Assembly (NCBI GenBank): GCA_031835245.1 | Contig: JAVKOQ010000015.1 | Coordinates: forward strand, 352,078-416,077 | Direction: 5' to 3' | Source of the DNA: Balamuthia mandrillaris | Lineage: Eukaryota > Discosea > Longamoebia > Balamuthiidae | DNA: 64,000 bases | Shown: in pieces, positions 23,501 to 35,332 of the stretch | Position numbering within the stretch: the stretch's first letter is position 1 | How the letters are laid out: each line of letters starts with the position of its first letter | The notes under the pieces: model-generated | Seen by the model: only the letters and a program-made list of their open reading frames with translations | What the model was told of the DNA's origin: nothing | The model's database searches: none | Program-made: the position numbers and the translations under genes

Positions 23501-26500
23501 CAAAAGTATCTCAAAAAAGCTTTGAAGTTGGTTCGTAATTATTCTGTTTCCGATAATTACCTTCTTTTTTCGGTGCTGACCATGATACTTATTCTGGTCT
23601 TACCTTCAGCTTAAAGCCTTGCTGGAAGAGTGGAGAATGTTGGCAAAGGAGGGTGAAGGTGACGAAGGCCGTAAAGCAAATGCTTACCTTAACTATGTAT
23701 GTTCTCTCTCTGTCTCTCCCTCTTTCAATGATGTGGTCTCTTGGTTTGACATCATTATGTTCTTGGTCTTTTGTTTTTTTGTGTTTTAAAAGGCATCCCA
23801 AGACCCTTCCTCAAAGTTCTCAGAGGCACAAGTGGAAGGCACTGCATTAATCTTCCTTTGCAGTGCTTTTCCTGATGTCAGGTACTTCTTTTGCGTTTCT
23901 CCCTGTGCTGGAAAGCAGAAACTAAACTCCAAATGATATCTTGAAAACACCAGAGGACTTGCAGCTAGCATACTGAGATTAGTACATGAGCTGAACAAGA
24001 CGTTACCACCAAGACTTGCCACTTCCAACAAAACTCTCATCACCACTTTGAGAGAACACCAACACGACCTGTTTGTACAAAGCTCAATTGACCCAACTGC
24101 TACTCCCCCACCTCACTTTACTGGTCGCAAAGTTCGTGCTTTCTTCTTCTCCTTATGCTTACCCTTATTCTTCTATGGTTTCTACTCATGTATGAATTAA
24201 TGCTATTTCGCAAATAGACACAGGAAGAAACAACGCATAATCGCGAAGCTGCGGAAGGGGACTGGGAAGAAGGAGGCAACGCTAAGATTCAAGAGATGAA
24301 GGACTTGATCCTTGGCGTGTTCTCTTCTCCTGAACTCGTGAAAGAACAACAGGATCGCTGGTCGAGAACCTTAGCTCGTTTGGTGATAGTGGCATTGGGC
24401 TTCTCTCCAGATTCCATTTCTATAGCATTTCAAGCCATCGCTGTACGTTTGTCGCAAGTTCAGAGCTTGGCTGAAAGTGCTGCATCGAGCTTTGCTTCCA
24501 GCAAAGACACTTCTTTCTCTTCCTCTGGGGGTGGAGGTAGCAGTAGTGCTGGAGGAAGCTCTACTTCTATGATAAGCCCAAGAAGTGGTTCTCAACCTGT
24601 GTCTCCCATTATGGCCCAGCTTGAGAGTTCTGGTGTGTTGCTTGCTCCTTTTCTTTCTTTCTATTTTGTGGTTATTTTTCGCTATGTTTCTTGTCTTTAA
24701 TTTTACTCATTCTTCCTTATTCTACTTGGTTCTTCCACACTTTTTGTTTACTATCATGCCTTTATTAATATGCGTGTTTTATACAGGGAACTATAAAGCC
24801 AGAGGACCATGTGATGCCAATATTATTCTATGGCGAAACTATTCTGTGGTATTGTGTGCAGCATGTGCAGCTTGTGGCAGCCCAGAAGGAGATACCTCAT
24901 CATTCACCATCTTTGAACGCTTGCTATCCTTTATAAAGAAGGACAAGCTACTCCGTCGTAACGTTACACTGGTTAGTTTTACTTTTCTTTTGTTTTTGCA
25001 TTTAAACAACACAAAGAGCTAATGGTGAGCTAGGCATTATCGTTTGTGCAACCGAGTATATTTCCAGTCCTTTTCGACCGATTGGAAAACTACGACAAAG
25101 AAGTCGGTTCGTTGCAACAAAAACTATCGAAGGGCAAAGTCAAACTCGCTGACGCACAATTCATCTACGAGATGTCATGTAAATACATTTCTTTCTTTAT
25201 GGTTTTTTTTGTGATACTTTTTGTTAATTGGCCGATTTTATCAAACAGTGATATCCAGAATTGCGGCATCTGCTTTGGAAGCAAATACTGTAACGCAGCA
25301 TTCAATTCAACGATATGTAACTTGGATAAAGGTAAACTTTTGAACAATCTCAAACAACTTTCATTTTCTCACTTTACTCTTCTTTTTTAAAAAACAACTC
25401 GCAGCAAACTCAAGAGTACTTGATAGCTATGCTCTCAGAAGGAGACGCTTTTCCCTCCTCTCTCCTCCAAAAACTTCGTTTCAACTTCTTTTCAACTGTG
25501 TACCACATTCTTCCCATTGTTCACTCCGTAATGCCTTCTGCCTCGTCCGAGCAAACACAATCACAACAGCTCAGTCAAGTTATCGATAAGAAGTACAGAA
25601 AAGACATGTTTGTCTTTCTCTCCACCTACTGCGGGCACGCCTCCGACTTTCTCAAAACGGCTGTCTCTCAATCTGCTCTCAATTTAGAGACTCCCCGGTC
25701 TTCTCGCTCCTCCAACAAAAACTCCAACAATACGTTGCGTGGTCGTTCCTCTTCTTCTGCTTCTGCTGCTGAGAAACTTATCCGCTTGGAACGGGCTGTT
25801 CAGTATTCAGCGTTGGAAGCGATGGCAGCCCTTCTGTTGGGAGAGTCGTTCTACGAAGAGACCGTCGCTCACGACAAGAAAGGCCCGCTCTTTGGGTGGT
25901 TGACGGAGTTGTTCCGGAGCAGCGATGAACAAGTGCATCGCATTGGTCACAATGCCATGGAATTGTATTTACACGACAACGCAGATCAAGCCAAAGACCT
26001 CTTTCATGCTTGTGCTGACTTGGTACGTTATGTTTCGTTCTACGATAACTTTCTTTTTTAAAAACATTAACAATTTTCTATTTGATATTAAACCACAAAA
26101 AGTGTTATGATGAACATACCTATATAGCAAAAGGCTATTTCTTGCTTGCCTCGTGGATACTTCTTCATCACGACTTTGCATTCTCATTGCCATTGGTGCT
26201 TAACCTTTGCCTTACTAAGATGAGCAGCGATGACTTTGCAGTTCGCGACATGGCGTTGAAGCTTCTCGCTCATGCAACTCAAACTGATAAATACTCTATC
26301 TCACCAACGCCTGCTATTCAGGATACCAGCCTCTCCCTTCTGGTTTGTTTATTCGTTTTTGTATCTTTGTTATATTTCCTGCTAACAAACGTTTTAAATA
26401 CCTAGTATAAACTATCAGGCATGTTGGCAGAAGACCATGCAGAACTAGCCTCCGCAGTGGCGCATGGCATTTGGCAACGCATCACCACCACCAAGGCTCA

Positions 26501-29500
26501 TCATCTCACGATGCTGTTCTACATGCCACCATGGTTGCAGACTATCGACTTGGCTGCGTTGAAGTCCGACTCGTTGAAACACTTTTTGCAGAGATTGGCT
26601 GTCATCACGCTGAAGTATGGCAAAGAGCAGGCTCTGTTGGTGGAAAAGCTGTGGACTTCTTTGGCGCACGATAATTCGAGCAACATTGCATTGATGTTGG
26701 ATTGGTTGTTGACCACTGCTATTGAAACGGTATTTTTTTTTTTTGTTGTTTTGTTTTTTTGTCGTTAATCTTTTTTCTTTCATTTTGTATTTTCCTAACG
26801 TTAAATCAACTATGTAGAGAAATGAAGTGTTTTTCACAGTAGCCATTAAGATATCGGTGGCTCTGGCCAGAGTTGACGAAAAACGAACTATAGAAAAGCT
26901 CGTAACAAATCTTCATGACACTGTTCCTTTCGTATTGAACTCAAATGAGGATGATGAACAAAGCGAAAGCGAAGCAGATGAAGATAGATCATTAACGGAA
27001 AGCGGAGGAGGAAGTGGACAAGGCGAAGAGACAGACAAGAAGAGAAGTCTGAAACTCCCCACAAGAAGAGCAAAGAAGAAAGATAAAGAAAAGGAAAAGG
27101 AAGAAAAGGACAAAGCAGTGGACAAAGAGAAGAAAGAAAAGGCGGCGGAGGCAGAGGCGGAAAGCGCAGCTTCTCTTGGTGTATGGAGCTTCAAGAAGTT
27201 GTTTGCGGTGAACCTTAAGACCCCTCATAACCTATCCAAAAGCCATGTCGCTCTTGTACTCTTTTCCTTTCTTCTTTCTTTCCTTTGTTCTTTGTCCCTT
27301 TCTTAGCTAACATTCTTCCTTCTCCTGTTAAGGGCATGATGAGTGAACTAGTGGCAGAGCATACAGAAGAGGCTTCCACTCATGTGGCGACGTTGTTACA
27401 TTGCGCGTTCATGGGATTGGACTCCGAGATACCCATTTTTCTGTCTTATTGCAAACGTCTCTTGGTCGTGCTACTGCATTCTCTTGTTGCTCATCATGGT
27501 TTGTTTCATCCTCTCCTTGTTTTCTTTTCTTGGCTCTTATTTCTCCTTCTTTGTCATGTTGTTGACTTGTTCTCACTTGAAAATAAACAGATGGACATTT
27601 ATCGCCTGACTCAGAAGCATCAACTCTCATCTCCCAAATCACCGGTCAACCTTCCACCTCCAAGTTGTGGAAGAACGAGGACATCACCAAAGACAACCTG
27701 GAAATTGGCAGCACCAAAGAGCTTCAGCGATGGGTGGGCCACGTTCTGTCCGCCCTCTCCCCTTTGCTCCCCGATTTAGTGCAACGATGGAGCAAGGAGG
27801 CCTTGCTCTGGGCCTCTCGTATTGGCCGCGTCCCGCCACACTTTGTCTATCGCTCATTCCAAATCTACAGAGCATTGGCGCCTTGTTTAGACTTGGAGGC
27901 GGTTACAGTCTGTCTTGCTACTCTCTACAAGCATGAGGACAAACGACCCAAAGGAAGAATTGGCCTGGCTATCGACATCATGCAAACGCTGATGGTGGCT
28001 ATCGAGCAAACGCCCAAAGAAACTTTACTGCGCTTCCCGCAGGTCTTTTGGGGCATTGCTGCGTTGCTTTATACCGACTACGAGGGAGAGTTTCTATATG
28101 CGACTCGCGTGATGTTGAGCTATCTGCGAAAGATGACGATGGATGAAGACGATGAAGTAAATTACAAAAACAGGAAGAAAGGATGGGAGGAAACTTTGTT
28201 GGAACATCTTCCAAGCAATCGTGTTCCTCCGTTTGTTGGACTACAGCCTGTTTTGTTGAAAGGATTAACGTCAAAGGCTACCGTGCAGGACACTATCATC
28301 GCGTTCCAACACCTCGCTTTTCAATTGCCCTCTTCTCCATCTTTTGACCGTTTGGTGGAACCTTCTTTATCTTCATCCTCATCTTCCACGTCCAACAGAA
28401 GATATTTATCAACCCTCTTGGCTCTCACTCCTCACCTGCTTGTTAATATGACTACCACTGCTGCCGCGCAAAGACAAACGGATGAACAAGAGCAAGAACG
28501 AGAACAGAAAGAAGAGGACGACGAAGACAGCAACCGCGGCAACAGGGACAAGGAAGAACTCGCTCCAATGGACCTTTGCATCTCTCTTTCTAACCTCTTC
28601 ACATCGACTGGATTCTCGGAGATGGCAGCCATTTTTCACAAACTTAGCACCTCTCCCGCCTTTCCTTCTGTTTCGCTGCCATCCTCTCCCGTAAACTCTG
28701 CCAACTCCTCTCCCATTCCCTCCGTTCCAGGAACTCTCAAGTTCTCTTCTTCTCTTTCTTCTTCTTCTTCATCCGCTTCCTCCTCTGTGTACAATAACGA
28801 ATTGGAGTTTTTGATGGAATGGGCACCGCTCATAGCGCGCCGATTCTTCCCTTCGGAGGAGCTCGACACGTTCTCGCTGTTGATGGAGATGTTGGATCTT
28901 GGTCCCGCTCGTTATCATCGTGTGTTGTTGTGGATCATTTACAGCCTCTTGCAGCAGGTAGATTGGAGCAAGTCTAAGCTTCGTCACCTTGGCACTGGTC
29001 TCTTTGCTCCTGTTGCCAAACATTTAGGTTTGTTTCTCCTTCTTGTTTTCTTTTTTCTTTCCCTTCTCTTCTTCTCTTACTTCTTTCATTCTTCACTTGT
29101 TTGTACTTATCTGTCTGACCTTTTCTTTCAAACGAAAAACAGAGGGACGTTTGTGGCGAGAGGCAATGGCAGTGATGCAAGTGGCTGTTCGAGGAAGCTC
29201 CTCTCTTCCCTCCGTCAACATAGTGGGTATGGAGCAATCCACAGAGCTTCCCAACGTTCTCGCCGAGATGGAAGCCCCCTCCAGAACATGGAACATCGAC
29301 GACTCGCCCTCTACTTCTTCCACCACCAACAAAAACGATCCACGTAAGTCGCCTCAGCAACGGTCCAACAAAGGAAGGCAGTATGTGAGCCATTCTTTGT
29401 ATCAAGTTTTATCCACTCTGGAAGGAGGAGGCAGCAACGAGTACATGAAGAAGTTGGCCAAACCTTCGCATCCTCCCGTTTCTTGGCAACTGAGGAAGCA

Positions 29501-29951
29501 CGCCACGGGCGCTCATGTGGAAGAAGTGATCACCTCTTCTTCATCGTCATCACCGTTGAGAAAAGAACAGAACAGAAAAACTTCTCCAAGGAAAGCCACA
29601 GCCACGAAACCAGAGAAGAAAAAGAAGAGGAAGTCAACGTCGACTCAGAAAAAGAAAAAGGAGAAGAACAAGATAAAAGCAAGCGATGCTGAACCACCGA
29701 AGCAAAAGGAGAAAACAACGACGAAAGAGCAACAACAACAGCAGCAGAACAAAGTAAAAGAAAAAGGTGGAGAAGAAGAAACGGAAGGAGCAACTGCTGT
29801 CGATGTTACCTCTCCAACATTCCAACAATCGACGGACGAGGGAACGGTTTCCTCGTTGATCGTGGCAAGCTCGGATGAGGAGAACGAGGAATCAGAGCCG
29901 GAATTTGAGGAAGAAGAGGAGCCCGACGAGGTGGAGAGTTGGGAAATCTAA
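20524..29951 (+). CDS. fry: Furry / Mor2 / Tao3-type HEAT-repeat scaffold
   Basis: This is the largest gene: roughly two dozen exons from the ATG at 20524 to the stop at 29949-29951, coding an estimated 2,300-2,500 residues. The order of conserved Furry blocks is kept: LSVHYVFCKAVLIGLETW near the N-terminus, LLSSLLKCIKPGEKHKTVAL with ALECVYKLLLTILIQ, then RTMVGLLAFNAITDRLG, HEAT-like helices throughout, and LKHFLQRLAVITLKYGKEQ. Furry proteins bind and activate NDR/LATS kinases (RAM/MOR network) and shape polarity and cytoskeleton. The last exon adds a disordered Lys-, Gln- and Glu-rich tail of about 170 residues ending EPDEVESWEI. Ser-rich loops at about 24480-24600 and 28350-28420 are insertions. 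The exon count is approximate. Confidence 0.85.
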
Positions 29952-30220
29952 TGCCTGTCTTTTTTATTCTCTCTCTTTTAAACTTGCATTTTGTTGCGTC
30001 TAACGTTCTCCCTCTCCTATCTCTCTAGTGCTTCTCCCTCTCCTATCTCTCTCTCTCTCTCTTCTCTCTCATCTCTCATCTCTCTTTTCTCTCATCTCTC
30101 GTCTCTCTTCTCTTTCGCTCCTCTCCAGGTCGTCATGGTTTTTGTCATGACGACGCGGAGAATTCCATGTCGTCCTGAAGAACGTTGGACTCCCCAAAAA
30201 AAAAAAAAAAAAGAACAAAG
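29952..30220 (+). promoter_or_regulatory. Pyrimidine-rich gap, perfect stem-loop and poly-A leader before sulfotransferase
   Basis: From about 29975 to 30127 the strand is nearly all C/T and contains a tandem copy of a ~25-base unit (TCTCCCTCTCCTATCTCTCT twice). Then a perfect 9-bp stem GTCGTCATG / CATGACGAC with an 8-base loop lies at 30129-30154. A 16-base poly-A run follows at 30197-30212, eight bases before the start codon. An upstream ATG inside the stem opens a short frame that overlaps the main start. Confidence 0.5.
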
Positions 30221-32308
30221 ATGGAAGAAAGGAGCAGCGAAGAAGGCGGTAATGATCCGCTTTCACCAGCCCTCCATGAGCTAGTGCTTCGACAGGAGGA
30301 GGAGGAGGAACGTTCTCCTCCCTCTGAAGAAGCTTCTTCGCTCCCCATCTCCAGTGCTAACGAAGAGCCGCGTTTCCTTCTTGCTGGCGAAGAGGTGGGG
30401 AGGAGGAAGACGGTCGCTTTGGCGAGCTATCCTCGGTCCGGCAACTCTCTTTTGCGCTCCCTGTTGGAGAGGATGACCGGTTTCATCACTGGTAGCGACA
30501 GTAGGCCCACGAGGGACCTCAGCCGAAAGTTGGCGAAAGCTGGACTGAAAGGAGAGGGCGTCGTTGAGCCGGACAAGGTCTGGATTGTAAAGACCCATTT
30601 CCCCGAGAGGCTTGGTACTTACTTGCTTGCTCCTTCCTCTCCCTTCTTCCGTCCTTCTTCCTTGCTTGCTTGCTTGCTTTTCTGCTTTGTGACACATGCA
30701 ATGTCGTACGTAGGCTGGAAGCCATTCAAGGCAGAGAAGGTGATACTGTTGGTGCGAAACCCGTTTGATTGCATCGACAGCTACTTCAACATGGCGCTCA
30801 CTCGCACGCACACTGACAGCATCGCGGAGAGCGAATACGATCGCCTAAAGGAGCTATGGACGAAGCGGGTCGAGGAGGAAGCTGAGGTTTATCTCTTTCT
30901 CTCTCTTTTCTCTTTTCTCTTGCTCCATTATATTCTTTCTCTTCTCTGTGATTGCCGTTCCTCTCATTCTCACCTCTTTGCTGCTGTTGAGTTTTCATGT
31001 TTGTTTACGTTATTTAACTCAAAACAAAGGTATGGCACCGGTTTCACGACTACTGGCATCGGACGAGCGCACACAGCCAAGTACCAATGTTGGTAGTACG
31101 CTACGAAGACTTACTACTTGATCGCAAATCCACCCTTTGCTCCATCGCTGCCTTTCTTCAAGATGTTTCAAATGGTGTCTTATCTTCGTTATTTAGTCTT
31201 TCTCTTTTCTTGTTCTGTTGCTCTTCTTCTCCTTACAACCCTTCTTTACTAACGAATAAGATTATTCTAATGCTCATAACAGGAGAAGTTTATAGCTACG
31301 AACAGCGGCTAGGACAAATGTTAGCTGAGGAGACAGAACAACAAAACAAAGGCAATGTCTACAAACCTCGCGTAGGAGGCATTGGCAAGAGCCTGAAACA
31401 CTATTCTTTAGAACAACGGCAACTTGTTTTGCGTGTCACCTTTGAGCAACGGTTCTCTCTCTGTCTCTGTCTCTGTCTCTGTCTCTGTCTCTGTCTCTGT
31501 CTCTGTCTCTGTCTCTCTGTCTCTCTGTCTCTCTGTCTCTCTGTCTCTCTGTCTCTCTGTCTCTCTGTCTCTCTGTCTCTCTGTCTCTCTGTCTCTCTGT
31601 CTCTCTGTCTCTCTCTCTCTGTCCCTGTCCCTGTTATAACTCTCTTCCTCTTCATTCAGAAACAAGCTAGGATATACAGATGAGTTTTTCGAAACCCTCC
31701 CTGCTTTCCATCGTTCTCCCGAAGAGCTATTGGGAGCAGAGGAGGACCAACGAAGACAGCAACTAGAACGTTGGAAAGACGAGGTGAAGCGGTATCTCTT
31801 CCGTTCTACATCAGGTGACTCTACTTCGTCAGACCTGAATCCTCCTCTTTTTCCTCCTTCTCCTACCCAACCACCAACATCGACAAAGAAAGTTGAATCA
31901 CAAAACGAAGATGATGACAAAAATGAACCGGACGATGAACCAAGCACTCTCCCCACAACACGAGAAGAAACAGGAAGAGGACGAGGACGAGGCCAAAGAG
32001 GAACGAGAGGAATGAAACCAAGAGGAAGAGGAGACATGCGACCATATGGCCAAAAATGGTCGCAACATCAAAACATGAGAGAATTGGTGTTAAACAGAAC
32101 GTGGGGGGTCAGAGATATGAATGAGGAAGACCCGTTTGGCAGAGGCATGAAATGGAGCGAACCTCTCCTGGGCACTGTTCTTACCCAGCAAGCTCAGCGG
32201 CTGGCAGAAGAAGAAGCCATCAAGCAAGAACTTTTGTTGGAGTTGCAGCTGCGGCTTTACGATGACGAAGAGAGGGAGAAAGTTGAAGAGAAGGAACGTT
32301 TGACATAA
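30221..32308 (+). CDS. Sulfotransferase-domain protein with RG-rich C-terminal extension
   Basis: Five exons (30221-30614, 30714-30886, 31030-31174, 31283-31451, 31660-32308) join in frame to about 509 residues. The PAPS-binding loop is ALASYPRSGNSLLRSLLE, followed by WIVKTHFPERLG, KVILLVRNPFDCIDSYFNM (3' phosphate loop) and MLVVRYEDLLLDRKSTL, the standard sulfotransferase order. After the enzyme (about residue 330) comes an acidic stretch, an RGRGRGQRG box and a C-terminal helix rich in Glu (EEEAIKQELLLELQLRL). No signal peptide or TM is seen, so a cytosolic enzyme is likely. The RG tail suggests RNA or protein binding; this is inferred. Intron 4 is almost wholly microsatellite. Confidence 0.85.
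31453..31630 (+). repeat. (TCTGTC)n then (GTCTCTCT)n microsatellite filling sulfotransferase intron 4
   Basis: About 180 bases of CT/GT-rich tandem repeat begin right at the intron donor (31452). The unit changes from six bases (to about 31515) to eight bases (about 12 copies). It is pyrimidine-rich on the sense strand. Confidence 0.9.
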
Positions 32309-32338
32309 CAAAATACAAAAGAAGAATCAGACCACCAA

Positions 32339-33702
32339 TCATTTACTTTTGTGGGCCTCATGCTGGCGAAGCCACTGTTCCATTTCTGGGTAAAGAAGCG
32401 CGTCGCTATACGTCTGTTCGTCCCAAGGACATCCATTCTCACGAGCCCATTTCAAAACTGCAACCCGCCCCATTCGCGCCGCCCCACGACACGTCCATTC
32501 GTCCCAAGGGCATCCATTCGCTCTGGCCCACTTCAACACTTTCAAATGACCTTCCGTGGCTGCTTTTTGGCAAGTGTACTCTGTCCAAGGGCAGCCATGC
32601 TCTCTCGCCCACTTGACCACTTCCAAATGGCCCCCTTCGGCAGCGTAGCAGCATGTATCCGCCGTCCATGGGCAGCCATTCTCATGAGCCCACTTTAGCA
32701 TTTCCAGATCTCCTCTCCTGGCCGCCGCCATGGTGGTGTCACTGCCCCAAGAGCAGCCCTGCTCTCGAGCCCATTTGAGCACCTCTAGGTTTCCGCCCTT
32801 CGCTGCAAAGTAGCACACGACGTCTTTATCCCAAGGGCAGCCGTTCTCGTGCGCCCACTTGACCACTTCCAAATGACCCCTTGCTGCCGCCATCATGAAG
32901 ACAGTTTTGTCCCAAGGGCAGCCATTCTCCCTCGCCCACTTGAGCACTTCCAAGTGCCCTCCTTGAAACCATACCCGGCACAAGCGGGACGTTTGGCAGT
33001 GCTGAAGTGGGCAAGAGAGCAGGGCTCCCCATTGCGTGCTGCATACCCGCACACGTCGCTGCCCCAGGGGCACCCATGCTCCCGTGCCCATTGCAACATC
33101 CTCAAGTCCCCATTCTCTGCTGCTGCGGCGCACGTCGACGAGGTCCAAGGACAACCCTTCTCCAGCAACAGCTTAGCAACTGCCAGACAACCGCTTTCAG
33201 CTGCGCCACGAAACGTCCAAACACCCGCAGGGCAGCCTTGTTCCAGAGCCCACCGCAGGACCTCCACGCGCCCGTTGAGTGCTGCTTGGAGGCAAACGTC
33301 TGCATTCCATGGGCAGCCCTGTTCTCTGACCCACTTCAAGACTTCCAAATGGCCGTGGCGGGCTGCCTCGGCGCAAATGTCTTCCGCCCACTCGCGGCCA
33401 CGTTCTTCGTGGAGCCACCGAACCACCTCCAACTGGCCCTTCCTGGCAGCTGCGGCGATGGTGTTATGTTGAAGAGAGTAGCCATTGCCAAGCGCCCATT
33501 GCAGCAAGGCTAGTGAGCTGCACGCTCCCCGCGCAGAGAGCCTGTAGCGCAGCTCTTCGGGGCAGGAGGAGAACCACCGTCGGCAGGTCCTGGCTGCCAC
33601 GCCCACCGCGTCTCTTGGGAGCAGACGCAGCACCATCCACAAGAGCTCTGTTGGCAGCAGCTCTTCGATCCAACAAGGCGTGTTTGTGTTCTCCTCGCTC
33701 AT
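32339..33702 (-). CDS. F-box protein with amoeba-type ankyrin repeats
   Basis: The protein starts at 33702 (MSEENTNTPCW) with an F-box (LLPTELLWMVLRLLPRDAVG...CRRWFSS), then about a dozen ~26-residue units of the form GHLEVLKWAREHGCPW, each on the minus strand, to the stop at 32339. Such F-box/ankyrin proteins recruit substrates to SCF ubiquitin ligases; related repeats are common in amoebae and in large amoeba-infecting viruses. Around 32970-33030 the minus-strand pattern breaks and the plus strand instead codes for one unit (AGRLAVLKWAREQG). The reading frame also differs on the two sides of that point. So the gene may carry a small inversion with an indel, an assembly error, or an intron that I cannot place. 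Confidence 0.75.
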
Positions 33703-33761
33703 CCTCGGCCCTTCCTTCTTGGGGGATAACAATAATTAAAGAGGAAAAGCAAGAAGAAGAG
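33703..33761. promoter_or_regulatory. 59-base divergent promoter, F-box/ankyrin and pseudokinase
   Basis: The two start codons lie only 59 bases apart on opposite strands, so both leaders and core promoters must be very compact or overlap the neighbouring coding sequence. Confidence 0.55.
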
Positions 33762-35328
33762 ATGGAAAAAGAAACAAAGGAGTTGGTCGGTTTGCAGAGA
33801 CAAAACTGGGCCTACTATGAAGGTCGCTTTCGCCAACGACGGGTGCGGCTGAAGCTCATCTACGGGCTCTCCACCTCCTCGCTGGAATTGCTGAAGGGCA
33901 ACCTCAACCAGTTGGCCAACCACCAGCGGCTCCACCCAAACGTTGTTCCGATTCTCGGCATGGCGCAACGTCCTTCTCCTTCTGAAGAAGATGAAGAGGA
34001 GGAGGAGGAGGAAGGGCACGGAGAAGAAACAGAAAAAGCGCAACAGAAGACCAAATGGCCATTTCTTTGTAGTCCACCAGAAGATGAAGATAGGGAGGAA
34101 GAGAAAAGAGGCTGTAATGTTTGGCGGTGGTGGGAAGGAGGACGTAGCAGCGGGAGAGAAGTGGTTTCCGTGGTGTGGGACACGATGACTCCGCCTTCGG
34201 ATCCATTGCCTTTAGAAGCGGTCCTCCACAACAGGGGATACATGCTGGATTGTAGACACATTGTGACCATGGCTTATGACATCGCCAGTGCTGTTGCGTT
34301 TCTTCATTCCTTGGGCATTATTCATGGAACCCTTTCTTCACGATGTTGCGAGGTGGTTTTTCTTTTCTTGTTCGTCGTCGTTATTGTTGTTCTTCTTCTT
34401 TATCTTCTTCTTTATCTTCGTTGCAACCCTCCTCCTGTTTTTGTTCGCTAACAAGCATAAAGGTATGGAGCGATGGTGCGAGGACTGAGACGAAAGGTGC
34501 CTCAAATGTTCGGGTCTTCGACTACGGTCTTCGCGATAGACTGTGCCTCCCTTATCGGTCCCCTTCAACCACTTTCTCAGCGTTCGCTCTCCTCCATTTC
34601 TTGCATCTTATGACCTCGCTTTTGTTCGCTAAAAACATGGTCATAACAGATGGCCACCAGAAGTGTTGCTGCAACAGAACGACGAAGACAATAACAACAC
34701 TCCTGCTCTACTCTCCGAAAAGACGGACTGCTTCGCGTTTGGGATGCTGCTCTACCAACTCATGTGTCGTTCGGTGGAACTGCCTCCTCGAAGAAAACGA
34801 GATGGATACCAATTCCTTCCATCCGGCTTCCTGCCTCAAACAGATCCCCTTCACACCTCATCTCCGGTGATGAACTTCTGGCAGAGCGAACAGGAAGCAA
34901 ACGTTCAACGCACATTTCTGTCGAAGTTGCCATTCGAAGTGATGTTGAAGGTGCTGGACTACGTTTCCTGGAAAGAGCATCCGTTTGCTTCAGACTTACC
35001 GATGGACCTTGTGCAGCTACTTTGGGAATGCTGCCATCAAGAACCAGAACAACGGCCCTCGTTTGCAACCATCGTGGAGCGGTTGGAGGCCATCAAAGAA
35101 GATTTTACCAATGATCCTTCCTTTGACTACGTCTATGCTGGCCTTCTGCAACCACAAAAAGAAGAGCCTCAGCACCCCCAAAGGGCTTCTTTGGGGCTTT
35201 CGCGTAGCAGCAGCAGGAGGCCAGCTGTCAATAATGTGCAGAAGAATAGCTTCTCGTTTTTGTTTCGTTCTTTTTTTTTGTGGATAAAGCAAAGCAATAA
35301 CAATTGTTTTGGTAATGAATGCAACTGA
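33762..35328 (+). CDS. Protein kinase-like protein, probable pseudokinase
   Basis: Exons 33762-34352, 34463-34557 and 34650-35328 join in frame to about 454 residues. The fold is kinase-like: VRLKLIYG holds a possible VAIK Lys, then HPNVVPILGM, a large acidic insertion, and MAYDIASAVAFLHSLGIIHG. The catalytic loop reads HGTLSSRC instead of HRDLKxxN, so the catalytic Asp and the metal-binding Asn are absent. The DFG site reads DYG. WPPEVLL, the CFAFGMLLYQLM helix and LLWECCHQEPEQRPSFATIV match kinase subdomains VIII, IX and XI of the TKL/RIPK-like style. A catalytically weak or dead scaffold is likely. The stop is four bases from the stop of the opposite gene. Confidence 0.78.
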
Positions 35329-35332
35329 TATT

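Noticed and set aside
31424-31655. Frames of Ser-Val-Ser-Leu or Glu-Thr-Arg-Gln repeats on both strands
   Set aside because: They are translations of the intronic CTCTGT microsatellite and have no independent start or domain.
32849-33513. Plus-strand frames opposite the ankyrin array
   Set aside because: They are antisense shadows of the repeats. Only the ~60 bases with a true plus-strand unit were kept, as an inversion.
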